Origin: Chlorops oryzae
Lineage: Eukaryota > Arthropoda > Insecta > Diptera > Chloropidae
Assembly: GCA_020466095.1 (NCBI GenBank)
Contig: CM035806.1
Span: 68,995,283 to 69,059,282, forward strand
Direction of reading: 5' to 3'
Length of the DNA stretch: 64,000 nt
A program made the position numbers and the translations under genes. Shown here piece after piece: positions 1 to 11,777 of the stretch. A model generated the notes under the pieces. The model saw nothing but the letters and a program-made list of their open reading frames with translations, was not told the DNA's origin and searched no databases. Every line of letters begins with the position of its first letter. The first letter of the stretch is position 1.

Positions 1-210
1 TATATTTCAATTCTGCCTGATTAAAAATATAGAATAGCATGGTAGGCAGTGTGACTATTTTAGCCTTTTTGAGGCTAAAACAAGCCTTTTTCTTTCGGAT
101 TTGCCTTCAAAAAATACATTTTAGCCTTAGCCTTTTTGTTTAGCCTTTTGCATAACAATTAAGCTTTTATTTAACATGTTTCTTACTTCGTTTGAAATAA
201 AATTTTTTTA

Positions 211-378
211 CTTTTACCCTTGAGCAATTCAGAAATTGAGCGCGTTTTTAGCACAATGAATATTGTGAAAACAAAGCAAAGAAATTCACTAAAAGAAAAC
301 ACCCTAAATTCTATTTTAACAATACGTTTTGGGCTAGAAAGGCGTAATATGTTAAATGCTGTCAAAGCTATGAAATAA
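211..378 (+). pseudogene. hAT transposase C-terminal (dimerisation) fragment
   Basis: An open frame of 55 codons ends in TAA at 376-378. It carries the motif SNSEIERVFSTMN, followed by a leucine-rich tail with LNSILTIRFGLERR. This matches the hAT dimerisation region (usually S-x2-ERxFS) that closes hAT transposases and domesticated relatives. No start codon or upstream catalytic region is visible; the rest would lie before the window or is lost. The fragment sits about 110 bases before a hAT-type MITE but is not inside it. I infer it is the decayed tail of an autonomous element, not a host gene. Confidence 0.6.
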
Positions 379-485
379 CAAAAGATTTATTAACACTTTA
401 TCTTAACATAAAACCAAAATTTATTCTGATAGCTTGATTTCTAGTACATTTATTTAGTATTTTCTATATAAAGTTATGTATGTAT

Positions 486-720
486 CAGATCTCTAAATGA
501 ATGATTCATTGTTGAATAAGTCAGTGAATGATTCCCATAATGAATGGTGATTTATGAATGAATTCAGTTCACCACAAAAGAATTCATTCAAAAATTTCAA
601 TTCAAAAGAATGCATTCAAATTTAAATTCAATTCAAATTTTGTGTTCAAATGAATTGATTCAAATTTCTTAATTTCAATTGAATTAAATGACAAAAATGA
701 ATCATTCATTTACAGCTCTG
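486..720. mobile_element. Small hAT-type MITE with TGAATCATTCA ends
   Basis: The left end reads CAGATCTCTAAATGAATG, and the reverse complement of the right end reads CAGAGCTGTAAATGAATG; two mismatches separate them. The interior is a low-complexity series of GAATTCA/TTGAATT words and codes for nothing. The same ends bound the much larger hAT at 31120-35391, so this is a non-autonomous relative. The flanks, GTATGTAT and CCTACAAT, are not an 8-bp duplication, so the insertion is old or rearranged. Confidence 0.55.
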
Positions 721-2312
721 CCTACAATTCTCATAAGCATTATACGGATTAATATATAAGTCGTAACAAAATTGTCCGATAATTTTCTTGCAATTTTTCA
801 CTCTGCACGTTAAATATAAGTACACTGTGCCAAGTAGAAATTTAATTTTGTATGAACAGGGCCTGCAAAGTTTTTGAAACAAAGGCAGGGATGGTGCTCG
901 GACTTGAAAATTTTTAAAGATGTTAGATTTTTAAAGAAGAAGTGGTAGATTCGTATAAAAAGATGTAGATTTAAAACTGTTTAAAATATTGGGAAACTTA
1001 CCTGTTTTTAGGTATTTTCTCTTGTTATACAAAAATGTGTCAATATTTATTGGATGTCGCTAAGCGCCAATACTGCCATTCTTGGCAACATTCTTGACAA
1101 TAGGAAATGCCGCCCCCTCCAATCGGCCTCAACAAAAATACCTTCATAAAAATTGAAATATGATTTGGCGCCCGGGGCGACTTCCCCCCTCACTTCGCTA
1201 CTGTTTTCAATAACACATAACATTGAAGCACATTTTTTATACTCTCAATTATTCTAAATAATCATAAAATAAGTAAAAAGTAAAAAAAAGGCATAAATAA
1301 GTAAAAAAAAAAAGTGATAGACTTTGACCTAGCGTGGTGGAAATGGTAGAAAGTGCAAATAGTGGTAGATCTACCATCAAAGTAGTAGAAGTAGATTTTG
1401 AAAACTTTAAAATGTAATTTTAATATCTAAATTGAAGTATAATTATTACTTTCTATTTTATAGGGGAGAGGGTTGGGTTCTGACGCATGCTTTGTTTTTG
1501 GCCTATAAATTTTCTTCAAATCAGCCAAACTCAGAGTTTTATATACCGTTGGAAAGCTTTTAGAAATACGCAAATTTTATCCGAAAAAAGCATAGTAATT
1601 TGATGAATACGGAAACTTTTGTGACCAATTTTATGAGCATATGTTTTTTTGTAAAAAAAAAAAAAGTGGTTGGGTTGTGACGCACCTTATTGATTCTTCC
1701 AAATGTTGGGAATTATTAAGAAAACTCCAAATATTTTACAAAAAAATTAATTCTTATTTATTTTGAAGGCATTCGGTAATTCGAGAAAGAAGAAAAAATT
1801 TAAAATCAAACCAAAAAATGAAAATTTATAGAAAAAAATTAAAGTTAAATGAAAATTTCAAGCATCATCCTCAAGGGGCCGGTCGCGCGCCCCTTTTATG
1901 CACTAAATGATCTTTTATGGCACAATGCATGCCATCAAAGTTCATTTCTTTGTTTGAAGGAGCTTTCTTCGAGGTTAACATAACTGAAAATCTAAAAAAA
2001 AAAAGCCAAAACAAAGGTGCGTCACAATACAACCACTTGCTGCGTCGCAACCCAACCATGATACCATTTTTGGATGACAAGCAAAAAAACTTTTACAACA
2101 ACATATCGGCATAATGCGCTAATTCACATGAAAGACTAAAGAGAACACTAAATAAATATTCATTGCACTCACCGATTTATGATAATTCACTACTTTGCAC
2201 AGCACTTTGGAAAAAATATGAAAAAACTTTTTTGGCCAAAATTTGACACAATCTCCGGATCCAATACCAGCAATAAGTCCACTCACTTCAATCTTAGTTC
2301 AAAAACTATATA
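721..2312. other. Intergenic, no gene seen; imperfect inverted repeat inside
   Basis: No convincing coding frame. GGTTGGGTTGTGACGCACC near 1667-1687 is mirrored by AGGTGCGTCACAATACAACC near 2015-2036. A second related pair lies just outside it (GGTTGGGTTCTGACGCATGC near 1471 and GCGTCGCAACCCAACCATG near 2041). This suggests a degenerate MITE of about 0.4-0.6 kb. Repeated GTGGTAGAT words at 940-1400 are of unknown origin. Confidence 0.4.
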
Positions 2313-2320
2313 CTATGTAT

Positions 2321-5143
2321 CAGGGATCGGCAAAAAAAAAATTTTAATTTTTGATTTTTTGATTATTATCCACTCCACACTTCAAAATTCTTGATTCTGA
2401 AATAAAAAAAAATAAAAATTGAAAATATAAAATTCCCAAATAATGAACAATCCGTATTTTAGATTCTAAAAATTTGGATTGATTCTATGAAAATATTTAC
2501 AAAATTAAAAATGTGATTTTTTAAAAAATCCGAAATTTATATGTTAAAATTATGGATTGCTGGACATTTATTAATCACATTTTAAGAATTATGAATAATT
2601 AGATACCAGGGATCGGCAATAATCCTATTTTCAGCATTATTTTTATGAATTATTGCCGAATATATGAATATTTCCATTTCTTTTTACATATAATTATGGA
2701 CTAATGAAAATTCAAAAATTTCAAATTTAACATTTTCGATTTGTGTGATATTGTTAAATTCAAATTCTAAACATATGAATTGACATATAGTCAATAATAA
2801 TAAAATTTAAAATTTGGACTACTAAAAAAACCCAAAATTTAAATGTGAGAGTTATTGAATATTGGACAATCAAAAATTTTTATTTCGAAATTTTAGAATA
2901 TTCAGGCACTCAAAAATCAGATCTTTGAAATTTTGGATTATTTGAAAAATCATCTTTCCGCCCGAACATTCAGCAGACGAATTTTGAAAGAACATGAAGC
3001 TAGTATGTCGTCTATTAGAGATGCATTAGCTGAGGTACCATATTTGTGTACAACAGCGGATATATGGTCGAGTCCAAATCGACGTTTTTTAGGGATGACG
3101 GTCCATTGGGTGAGTTGTTGAGCGATCAATTTATAAGCGAGCTTAGAAATATCTCACAATCATTTCTAGATCGATCCCTCAAACTTCAATCGGAAATCAT
3201 ATGCGATAGCCTGCCGTCGATTCGAAGGCGATCATACTTATGATAGAGTAGCAGAGATCATCGATATCATTCACGGTTCGTTCAACCTTTCCACCGAAAA
3301 AGTTATTGCCACTGTAACGGACAACGTTTCGAACTTCGTAAAGGCCTTCAAAGAATTCGGACTGCAAATGGAAAAATCATTCTTCGAAGAAGAGAGTACA
3401 GACTCGGCAGCGGATATAAACGCTCAACGTGTGGAACCTGACGACTTTGCTGAGCCTGGATCCATAATTTTCAGCCATGAGGAAAGTTTAACTCTCCCTC
3501 AGCATTTCAGGTGTGCTAGCCACACACTAAATTTGACTGCCACCACAGACGCCTTAAGAGGAATACGATCATGCTCAAGATTAGATCGTATTTACAAAGA
3601 GATAATTATTCGGTGTGAAGCTCTTTGGAAAATGACAAATTCACCAAAAAAAACGGGAAAGCTTATTAAATGTTTTGGGTGAGGCACTGAAAAGGCCAAT
3701 TGTAACACGCTGGAACTCCCTGTACGATTGTTTGAATCAAATTTTTAAACTAAGGGAGAAGCTTCAAAATATTCAAGTGGATAATAACATAGATGCAGAT
3801 GCGATCGATATTCTGCAGGGTGAAAAAAATTGCCATTTCGGATATTTGCTCCCCACACTAATATCAATTCGAAATAAGTTGAGGAACATTAAGAAGGACA
3901 ACATGCGTTGGTGTTCACCTCTCATCGATGCTTTGATTGAAAGTTTAAACGTGAGGTTTAAAAAATTCTGGGATGTTGAAGACGAAGGGCGAATCGCAGC
4001 CGTAGCAGCAGCTTCTCATCCGAAGTTCAAGCTTAAATGGATTAACTGTTTAACGCCATCAGCTCAAAACAATACAATGACAGCTCTCAAGGAAGCTCTA
4101 TCACGAGCGAAAGTGTTGAACAATGAGGCACAAACTGAAAAGGGGTCCGATAGTTTTTTCGATTTTTCGCGTGAGGAGTTCCTAGCTGAATCTGCTGCAG
4201 TCTTCGGCACCAATGCAGACGAAGCAGATTTCCAAAACTTTATTGCGGACAAAAGAAGTGATTTTGAGCTTTTAAACGCATATCCATCTATAAAAGCGAC
4301 TTTTTTAAAGTTCAATACGCCACTTCCATCTTCGGCAGCAGTAGAACGGTTATTCAGTTTTGCTACTATGTGCAATTTGCCAAAATTCAACCGATTGCTT
4401 GATGAAAACATTGAGATACGCGTTTTGAGAAAATGCAACTCATCTCCTAAAACTAATGGGTAGATGAAAGCTTCACTTTTCTCATCATCCTCAAGCAAGC
4501 CTGTATTGTAAAAAAAATTAGCAATCTTTGTTGGTTGTATTAATAAAAAAAATGTTAGAAAGTTTTTTGCAGTTTTTCTTTTTGCACTTTTCTAAGAGGT
4601 ACCGCTTTACTGAGTTATAGCTCTTTAAGTAGGTGTATTTTTCAGTGCATTATGAAATATTGTGGTTTTAAAGCAGACAATCGGACAGATCAAAAGATGG
4701 ACGAACATAACATAATAGAGTCTTCTGGTGTCTCTGATAATTTTTACATAATTTGCTATGTCCTATATCAACTATTACAGAAAAAATCCGCAATCTTGAC
4801 ATTTTGATTACTGATTATTCAAAAAATCTGCAATCTTATTATTCTAATTATAAGTATCTAATTATTCATAATTCTTAAAATGTGATTAATAAATGTCCAG
4901 CAATCCATAATTTTGACATATAAATTTCGGATTTTTAAAAAAATCACATTTTTAATTTTGTAAATATTTTCATAGAATCAATCCAAATTTTTAGAATCTA
5001 AAATACGGATTGTTCATTATTTGGGAATTTTAAATTTTTATTTTTTTTTATTCAGAAATCAAAAATAAAAAAATGATATTTCTTGATCAATCCGTAATCA
5101 GTCATGATAATATTGATGAAAATATTATTAGTGCCGATCCCTG
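2321..5143 (+). mobile_element. hAT element with long inverted arms and 8-bp TSD
   Basis: The ends are CAGGGATCGGCA (2321) and TGCCGATCCCTG (ending 5143). They are flanked by an identical CTATGTAT at 2313-2320 and 5144-5151, the 8-bp duplication typical of hAT. About 285 bases of each arm are inverted copies (2321-2606 against about 4853-5143), so the element can fold back. A second copy of the terminal motif, CAGGGATCGGCAATAAT, lies at 2607 at the inner edge of the left arm. The arms enclose a broken transposase reading left to right. Confidence 0.9.
2933..4463 (+). pseudogene. hAT transposase, interrupted, N-terminal zinc finger absent
   Basis: Three segments read as one hAT transposase. 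Segment 1 (2933-3109) has TADIWSSPNRRFLGMTVHW. A probable 60-base intron (3110-3169, GTGAGT...TTCTAG) joins in phase 0 to segment 2, which has TVTDNVSNFVKAF, a catalytic-Asp block, and RCASHTLNLTATTDA. The frame changes at an A8 run (3646-3653) into segment 3, with LKRPIVTRWNSLYD, SHPKFKLKW and the dimerisation motif SSAAVERLFSFATM. The BED zinc finger expected at the N terminus is missing, and part of the region before GYLLPTL looks shortened. Codon 2933 is not ATG and the true start was not found. With the A8 shift and no BED finger it is probably inactive as read. Related proteins: the element at 31120-35391 and the fragment at 59460. Confidence 0.8.
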
Positions 5144-5151
5144 CTATGTAT

Positions 5152-5481
5152 ATGGTTAAGTAAGCACAAAGGATATGTGATTTTTTATAGTTTGATTCAG
5201 ACATGGGCAGCTCAATTACTTTTTTTTTTCAATTACTACTGCTGTCATTGCAATTGAAGGGCAACCAATTACAATTACAAGTAAAATTTTTTAAATTTTT
5301 TTCAATTACAATAACGTTATTGTAATTGAAATGATAGAATTACAATTGCAATTTTAATTGTAATTTAAACAAATCAATTACAAGTAATTGATGTTAAAGC
5401 AATTTAAATTTATTTCGTTTTAAGGACTAATTCAATTAATTTAGTAGGCATCACATGACTCAATATGCTATTGTAAATAAA
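5152..5481. repeat. AATTAC/CAATTG-rich low-complexity block
   Basis: About 200 bases (5210-5410) are built from CAATTAC, AATTACAA and related words on both strands, with palindromic tendency. No coding frame and no clear terminal repeats were found. It may be the arm of a degraded foldback element. Confidence 0.4.
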
Positions 5482-6515
5482 AAACAAGTAAGAAAGCTAA
5501 AGTCGGTCAAGCCCGACTTTGAAATACCCAGCGTCCCGACGTTATGAGCGCACTATGTTTTGCTTCTCTATTTATGGGCGTGGCAGTGGGAGGGCCACAT
5601 AAATTATTTCCCTACACCTTTCATTCGCCTTGGTGAACCTATGTTGCGAATTTGAAGCTTCTACGCCTTTTACTTCGGAAGTTACGAAAAATCTTCATTT
5701 GTGGGCGTGGAAGTTGGCGGGCCACATACAATTTTTTCCTACACCTTTCATTCGCCTTGCTGAACCTATGTTGCGAATTTGAAGCTTCTATGCCTTTTAC
5801 TTCGGAAGTTACGAAAATTCTCCATTTGTGGGCGTGGAAGTGGGCGGGCTACATAAATTTTTGTTCCTACACCTTTCATTTGCCTTTGTCAACCAATGTT
5901 GCGATTTTGAAGCTTCTACGCCTTTTACCTCGGAAGTTACAAAAATTTTCCATTTGTGGGCGTGGCAATGGGCGAGCCACATAAAAATTTTTCCTACACC
6001 TTTCATTCGTCTTGGTCAACCTATGTTGCGAATTTGAAGCTTCTACGCCTTTTACTTCGGAAGTTACGATAAGCCCTTATTTGTGGGCGTGGCTCACGGA
6101 GGGCGGCGACCATTTTTTTGCAGGGTATGTCCCTTTTTGTAGTTTACCAGTACACCAAATATCAATGGAATGTGTTGAGTGGTTCGCAAGTTACAAGCAT
6201 TTTACTGAAAACACATTATATTCATTTGTGGGCGTGGCAGTGGGCGGATGTCTCCCATTTTTACTTAGGATCATACTCGGATCCCGATATACCTGTATGC
6301 CAAATTTCGACTTGATTGCTACAGCCGTTTCGGAGGAGATCCGACCACGGACGGACGGACAGACGGACGGACGGACAGACGGACATGTCTAAATCGATTC
6401 AGTTTTTGATCCTGATCATTTCTATATATTATATATATGTCTATATCTCCGGAGCTTAGTTCTCCCTGTTACAAGATTCGCACAAAACTAATATACCCCG
6501 CTTACGCTGGGTATA
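5482..6515 (-). mobile_element. DINE-1/Helentron-like element, family A, copy 1
   Basis: Oriented right to left. The 5' end is TATACCCAGCG...GGGTATA (hairpin, about 6492-6515). The 3' end is a hairpin, AAAGTCGG-GCTTGA-CCGACTTT, followed by CTTTCTTACTTGTT (5482-5522). Inside are a GTCC/GTCT minisatellite (6349-6388) and four tandem units of about 127 bases, each starting with GGGCGTGG (5577, 5703, 5831, 5960). This layout matches the Drosophila DINE-1/INE-1 group, which is non-autonomous and mobilised by Helitron-type rolling circle. It encodes no protein; long open frames here come from the tandem unit. Confidence 0.8.
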
Positions 6516-7543
6516 ACAAGTAAGAAAGCTAAAGTCGGTCAAGCCCGACTTTGAAATACCCAGCGTCCCGACATTATGAGTGCACTATGTTTTTCTTCTC
6601 TATTTGTGGGCGTGGCAGTGGGAGGGCCACATAAATTATTTCCCTACACCCTTCATTCGCCTTGGTCAACCTATGTTGCGAATTTGAAGCTTCTACGCCT
6701 TTTACTTCGGAAGTTACGATAAGCCCTTATTTGTGGGCGTGGCTCACGGAGGGCGGCATCCATTTTTTTTCCAGGATAAGTCCCTTTTCGTAGTTTACCA
6801 GTACACCAAATATCAATGGAATGTGTTGAGTGGTTCGCAAGTTACAAGCTTTTTACTGAAAACACATTATATTCATTTGTGGGCGTGGCAGTGGGCGGAT
6901 GTCTCCCATTTTTACTTAGGATCATACTCGGATCCCGATAAACCTGTGTGCCAAATTTCGACTTGATTGGTCCAGCCGTTTCGGAGGAGGTCCGACCACG
7001 GACGGACGGACGGACGGACAGACGGACGAAAATGGACGCCGTCCCCCTCGTGCCACGCCCACAAATAAGCCCACAAATAAGGGCTTATCGTAACTTGTGA
7101 AGTAAAAGGCGTAGATGCTTCAAATTCGCAACATAGGTTGACCAAGGCAAATGAAAGGTGTAGGAACAAAAATTTAGGTAGCGCGCCCACTGCCACGCCC
7201 ACAAATGGAGAATCTTTGTAACTTCTGAAGTAAAAGGCGTAGAAGCTTCAAATTCGCCACATTGGTTCACCAAGGCGAATGAAAGGTGTAGGAAAACTTT
7301 TTATGTGGCCCGCCCACTGCCACGCCCACAAATGAAGATTTTTCGTAACTTCCGAAGTAAAAGGCGTAGAAGCTTCTAATTGGCCACATAGGTTCACCAA
7401 GGCGAATGAAAGGTGTAGGGAAATAATTTATGTGGCCCTCCCACTGCCACGCCCACAAATAGAGAAGCAAAACATAGTGCGCTCATAATGTCGGGACGCT
7501 GGCTATTTCAAAGTCGGGTTTGACCGACTTTAGCTTTCTTGTT
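6516..7543. mobile_element. Chimeric DINE family A with two 3' ends, head to head
   Basis: It starts exactly where copy 1 ends. The left half (6516-7030) reads as a family A 3' portion on the - strand, ending in the GGAC minisatellite. The right half (about 7031-7543) is a family A 3' portion on the + strand, ending in AAAGTCGGGTTTGACCGACTTT and CTTTCTTGTT. Neither half has the TATACCC 5' hairpin. The unit is therefore an inverted dimer of 3' halves joined near the minisatellite. Confidence 0.75.
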
Positions 7544-8562
7544 TAAAAATAAAATTGCCACTTGGAAAAAATATTCGGCCTTTTTCTTTAGCCGAATATT
7601 TAAACAAGTTTAATTAATCGAAAAGAAAACGTGAGATCATTTTATTTTGTTAATTTAAAGAAGTTAAAATACTTTTTAAAAGTAAACTTTTAATTTAATT
7701 TTTGCACAATAAGTGTGTTCAGCTGTCCTTAAATCTTAAAACTAAAAATATATTTATTAAACCAAAATTGCTTCAGGTAATTTCTCTTTCTTTGTGGACT
7801 AGGGTTTAGCAGTTAATCATATGCTAGCGCTGCCAGAATCGCCAAAATCACCTTGTTTTCGCAACTTGCTTAATTGCAATTAAAATTTTAAGTCATCGTT
7901 TTTATGGGGAAATTTGCTATTTGCAATTAAGGCAGACAAATAAACGAAGTAATAATCTCTTTATATACCCCATAAATATTCTATAAAATATGTCAGGACT
8001 CGGAAAGGGGTTATTTCGATGCGGACGGACCAACTTGTTCAATGAGTCCAGAGGGTTATTTCGTTTGAAGTACCTACTTTTTACCTAAAAAATCACGATC
8101 CACACACTCAAAAAACAGAACTACTACTTGCTTGCAATAGACTATAGCAACAGTGTTATTACTGCATTTGCTATATTTTATAAGAATTTCAGCTAGCGAA
8201 ATGTCTTGATTTGAAACAAACATAGCCAATATAGCTATATTTTGTTAGTAAATGAATATAGCTGTAGGAGAATGATTTTAAAGCATATGCGGCTAATTGC
8301 ATAGCATATGCAGCTATAAAGAGTAAATGATATTCATTTCAATCTCTCTTTATTCAAATTCGCTCTCGTTTAGTCTCTCTCGCTGTGACTCGACAGTCGA
8401 GAGGTTCAGGGTTCAATCCATGCTGCCAGCGAGAATATTTCCTCAATTTTTTCCTCAATTTTTTCCCCCTTTTTTTATAAATTACATTTTTTTTTTGTTC
8501 AAAGCTCAGTTGTTTGGGAAGACAAAAATTTTCCCCAAAATTTTTAAGGTTTTATTACTATT
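7544..8562. other. Intergenic; no gene, possible SINE tail near 8385-8440
   Basis: No convincing coding frame. At 8397-8438, GAGAGGTTCAGGGTTCAATCC then GCCAGCGAGAAT resembles a Pol III B box and the 3' part of the tRNA-like repeat at 60786-60890. No matching A box is clear, so a decayed SINE is only possible. The rest is AT-rich unique-looking DNA. Confidence 0.35.
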
Positions 8563-9165
8563 AAGGGTATTCCCTTAAAGGTGTATTTGCCTCGAAAACC
8601 TCGAATATTCGAAAATTCACGAGCCTCGAAAATGACCTGTCAAATTTTGTATTCGAAAACTTTCAAGTCAAATTGGTCGCGTATTTGGCTCGTAATTCGA
8701 AGCGTAAGTTGTAGTGTTGCCCTCAAACCAAAATAAAAACTACTAAATGCCCTACAATAGGAACACATTCTTAATACCAATAACAGCTTAATGTTTATTT
8801 TTATAAAAATGAACATTATAATAGTGAGAAATGTTTTTGAGAAATAAAAATAATTTATGTGTAGATTTTTGTTAAGACCAATGTTGATGTTCGACTTTAT
8901 GTGAGCTTATTGGTCAGAATGTAATTTATTTAGTTTAAGTATTTTCCTATGAGAAAACGAGACTTGCAGAATCAAAAAAATACGGGAAAATAGCACTGTT
9001 TTTGCATACAATTTTTATATTACAAAATGAATCCCTGGCCGAACTGCCAAATTTTTGAATTACACAAACAACTCAAAGTTGGAAAAAAGGTGTGTTCCTG
9101 AAAAGTGCCTTGTACTTTTTCGAGGCTTTCATGTTTTTATCTTTTCACCTTTAAGGGAATACCCT
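8563..9165. mobile_element. MITE with AAGGGTATTCCCTTAAAGG ends
   Basis: The left end AAGGGTATTCCCTTAAAGG is perfectly inverted at the right end, CCTTTAAGGGAATACCCTT, with about 21 bases matching in total. The motif is nearly palindromic in itself. GCCTCGAAAACCTCGAATATTCG near the left end and TTTTTCGAGGCTTTCATG near the right are weaker inner matches. No transposase and no clear target duplication (flanks TTA and TAT), so the superfamily is unassigned. Confidence 0.6.
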
Positions 9166-9169
9166 TATT

Positions 9170-10025
9170 ATTATACCCGACACACTCTGTGTCGAGGGTA
9201 TATTGCGTTTGTGTGGTTGTGTGTAACACCCAGAACCAGTCGAGAAAGACCATACAAAATATTATATATATAGAAATGATCAGCGTCACCAGGAGATTCG
9301 ATTTAGACTTGTCCGTCCGTCTGTCCGTCTGTCTGTCTGTATACAGTTATCTTATCGAAGGAGTTGAGCTATCTTGACAAAAGTTGGTATGCGTGCTCAC
9401 GGGGACATGAGTAAGAACAAGTTTGAGAATGGACCCGATCGGACCATTTTTAGGGGTACCTCCAGTACTAGGGTCTGTTACGAAAATCACAAAAACTGCT
9501 CTAAAATCGAAGTTTTTCAAGATATTTTGATGAATTTTGATATTTGATCGTATTTAAAGGACAGTAATATTATTTCCAAAAATTGTAAAAGTGGGCGTGG
9601 CAGAAGGGCGGTTTTCGAAAATTGTCTCCTTCACCCTAAATTCAAATGGGACTTGAACGAAATTTGGCACTTGTGCTTCCTTTAAAGCCTTAAACATCCT
9701 TCCAAAAAATTTCTTTGATCGGTCCATTTTTAAGGGTACCTCCAGTACTACGGTCTGTCACAAAAATCACAAAACTGCCTTAAAATCTGATTTTAATGAA
9801 ACTTAAAATTTGAGCGTATATTTAAGCCTCCGATTATAGTTCAACAAAAATTGGAAAATTGGGCGTGGCAAAGGGGCATTTTTCATAAAGAAATCTATCA
9901 AAAGTCGGTATATGGGGCCCCTTATGGTTTTACACACCTCTTGATATTAAAAATTATTTGAACATGTGTGTATGTGTCGGGTATTCTATTGTCAAGCTCG
10001 CCTGACTATAACACCCTTACTTGTT
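9170..10025 (+). mobile_element. DINE-1-like element, family B, copy 1
   Basis: The 5' hairpin is TATACCCGACACACT...GTGTCGAGGGTATA (9172-9201). A GTCC/GTCT minisatellite lies at 9312-9340. The 3' hairpin GTCAAGC-TCG-CCTGAC is followed by TATAACACCCTTACTTGTT. The body holds two imperfect copies, about 275 bases apart, of a unit containing GGGTACCTCCAGTACTA. It directly follows the MITE at 8563 and precedes the piggyBac relic, which has another family B copy in the opposite orientation on its far side. Confidence 0.85.
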
Positions 10026-10278
10026 CTTATCTAAACAATGCTTAATTCAGCCAAATCGGTCAAACGCCAAAATAGGGTACTTGAAAAAAAAGCATTTTTC
10101 CTGCAAAACCCCAAGTTGTTTCGAACTTTCCACCGTAGAATTTTACATTTTATTTTTATTTTGCTGCGGTTTTAACAATACTCGAAACCCAGTACCCGAA
10201 TTTCTTGTCTATGGGACGCATCGAATGATAACACGGGGGCTACCTTCACTTGGTATTGCACCGATAAAAAACCACATA

Positions 10279-11742
10279 CTAATAAATAAAATGTGGTGAG
10301 CTTAAGGCGGGGGTGTGCGGGGCTGCGGTTTTATTGACCATATCTTTATCGGTAGATAATTTGCAATGTGGAATTCGATTCACACGAATGGTGCCAAGCG
10401 AGTGAATACCTCTGTTTCGCAAATAAACTAAAAGTGGAAGTGAGGTATAAAAGGTATCAAAATACAAGATATGATTTTTGAAATTAAGGATCGTCTTTGA
10501 CAAACGTACAACGACATTCGACGTTGCACCAAAATTAAGGGTATTTTCCATCACATCGTTGTCACCTGCTCCTCCATACACTTCAAATTTGTACGAAAAT
10601 CCATGAGAGTCACATAGATCAAACAATTTAATTCCATATTTGTGTGGTTTAGCTGGCGGACATCATTTTGGTGGAGCACATTTGCTCATCAACATACAGT
10701 CGTGCGCTTTTTGGCACAGAATCAAAGCGTTCATTAAAATGAGTAAGAATTCGTCTCATCTTGTACAGCTGTTCGTACCCGGCTTCACCTTTTTTTTTTC
10801 ATTTGCGATATGTCGTTGAAGTGGAGATTTCGACGAATATCAAAGAATCTCTCCGATGTCATCGTGTTTCTTATCGCTTCGAAAGCGTTTTTCGACCAAT
10901 AACTTTCTGTATTTGGGTATCGAAAGACAGACATATACAACAATATACCAACGTACTGTTTCATTTCAGTGGACGAGACCTTGAAAGTAATTGAGATGTT
11001 TTGTTGAATCGCATACCTTATACTCTCGTCAACAATTTTGTAAAAAGCTCATCGATGAAAAAGTACATGAAACATTGAAATGGTGTTTTTAAATCATTGA
11101 AGCGCTCAGGTAAATCTCTTTCGCCGTGGAAAACAATTTCATTGCGGTGTAGTTCCAAAGACTTCTTTCTCCAAGTAAATTTAAACTCAGACGATTGTGG
11201 ATCGATATCTTTAGCGGATCCAATAAATCCTCCTGCATTGGGTGAATAAGATGGTGAACTATCATCCAATTCTGGTAAAGGAGAGTGATTCCTTTTTGGG
11301 CGCTTTGGTTTGAATTTTGGTGTGCTAGTCGGCGAGTTATGTGTCCCAGTCGATGGAATGGTAGTCTGCATACGGGGTAAGCTAGTTGAGGTTGTTGTGT
11401 GATTCAATTGAATTAATACCTAACAATGCAAATAAATTGAAATATCTTACTTGCAATAGTTTCATCTTGATCAACATTGAAACAGACAGTTGCTGAGAGA
11501 AAATCGCTAGTAGAAGCATTTTCTAATTGCTGAATGTAATTATCAATTTGGCCAAATTCTGTATCTGATAATAAAAATTCACCAACTTCATTTTCATCTT
11601 CGCTCAAATCATCTTCTGAATTACTATCGCCAATACTCGAAACTTCCATGAACTCGGCGATTTCCTCGTCGGTTAGTTTTGCCAATTGAAGACGCTTAAA
11701 ACAATCCATTTCAGTAATATATGCTCGATTTCTAACGGCCAA
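10279..11742 (-). pseudogene. piggyBac-family transposase, truncated at the C terminus
   Basis: The reading order is right to left. An acidic N-terminal part (11742-11413) has many D/E residues (EDDLSEDENEVGEF). It is followed, in a changed frame, by a segment (11407-11018) with a proline/lysine-rich linker and FTWRKKSLELHRNEIVFHGE, typical of the start of the piggyBac DDE_Tnp_1_7 domain. A decayed stretch near 10690 still shows VDEQM, matching the first catalytic Asp. The block 10626-10279 has KLFDLCDSHGFSYKFEVYGG and ILYFDTFYTSLPL, with the second catalytic Asp near 10457. The third Asp and the cysteine-rich C-terminal domain are absent. Several frame changes show it is dead. No TTAA ends were identified; DINE family B copies flank it in opposite orientations. 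Confidence 0.75.
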
Positions 11743-11777
11743 ATATACATGCTAGGTTTCACATTCATAAAAAAAAA

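Noticed and set aside
478..728. 8-bp target duplication for the MITE at 486-720
   Set aside because: The flanks GTATGTAT and CCTACAAT do not match.
4064..4498. 144-codon - strand frame
   Set aside because: Antisense shadow of the hAT C-terminal region at 3675-4463.
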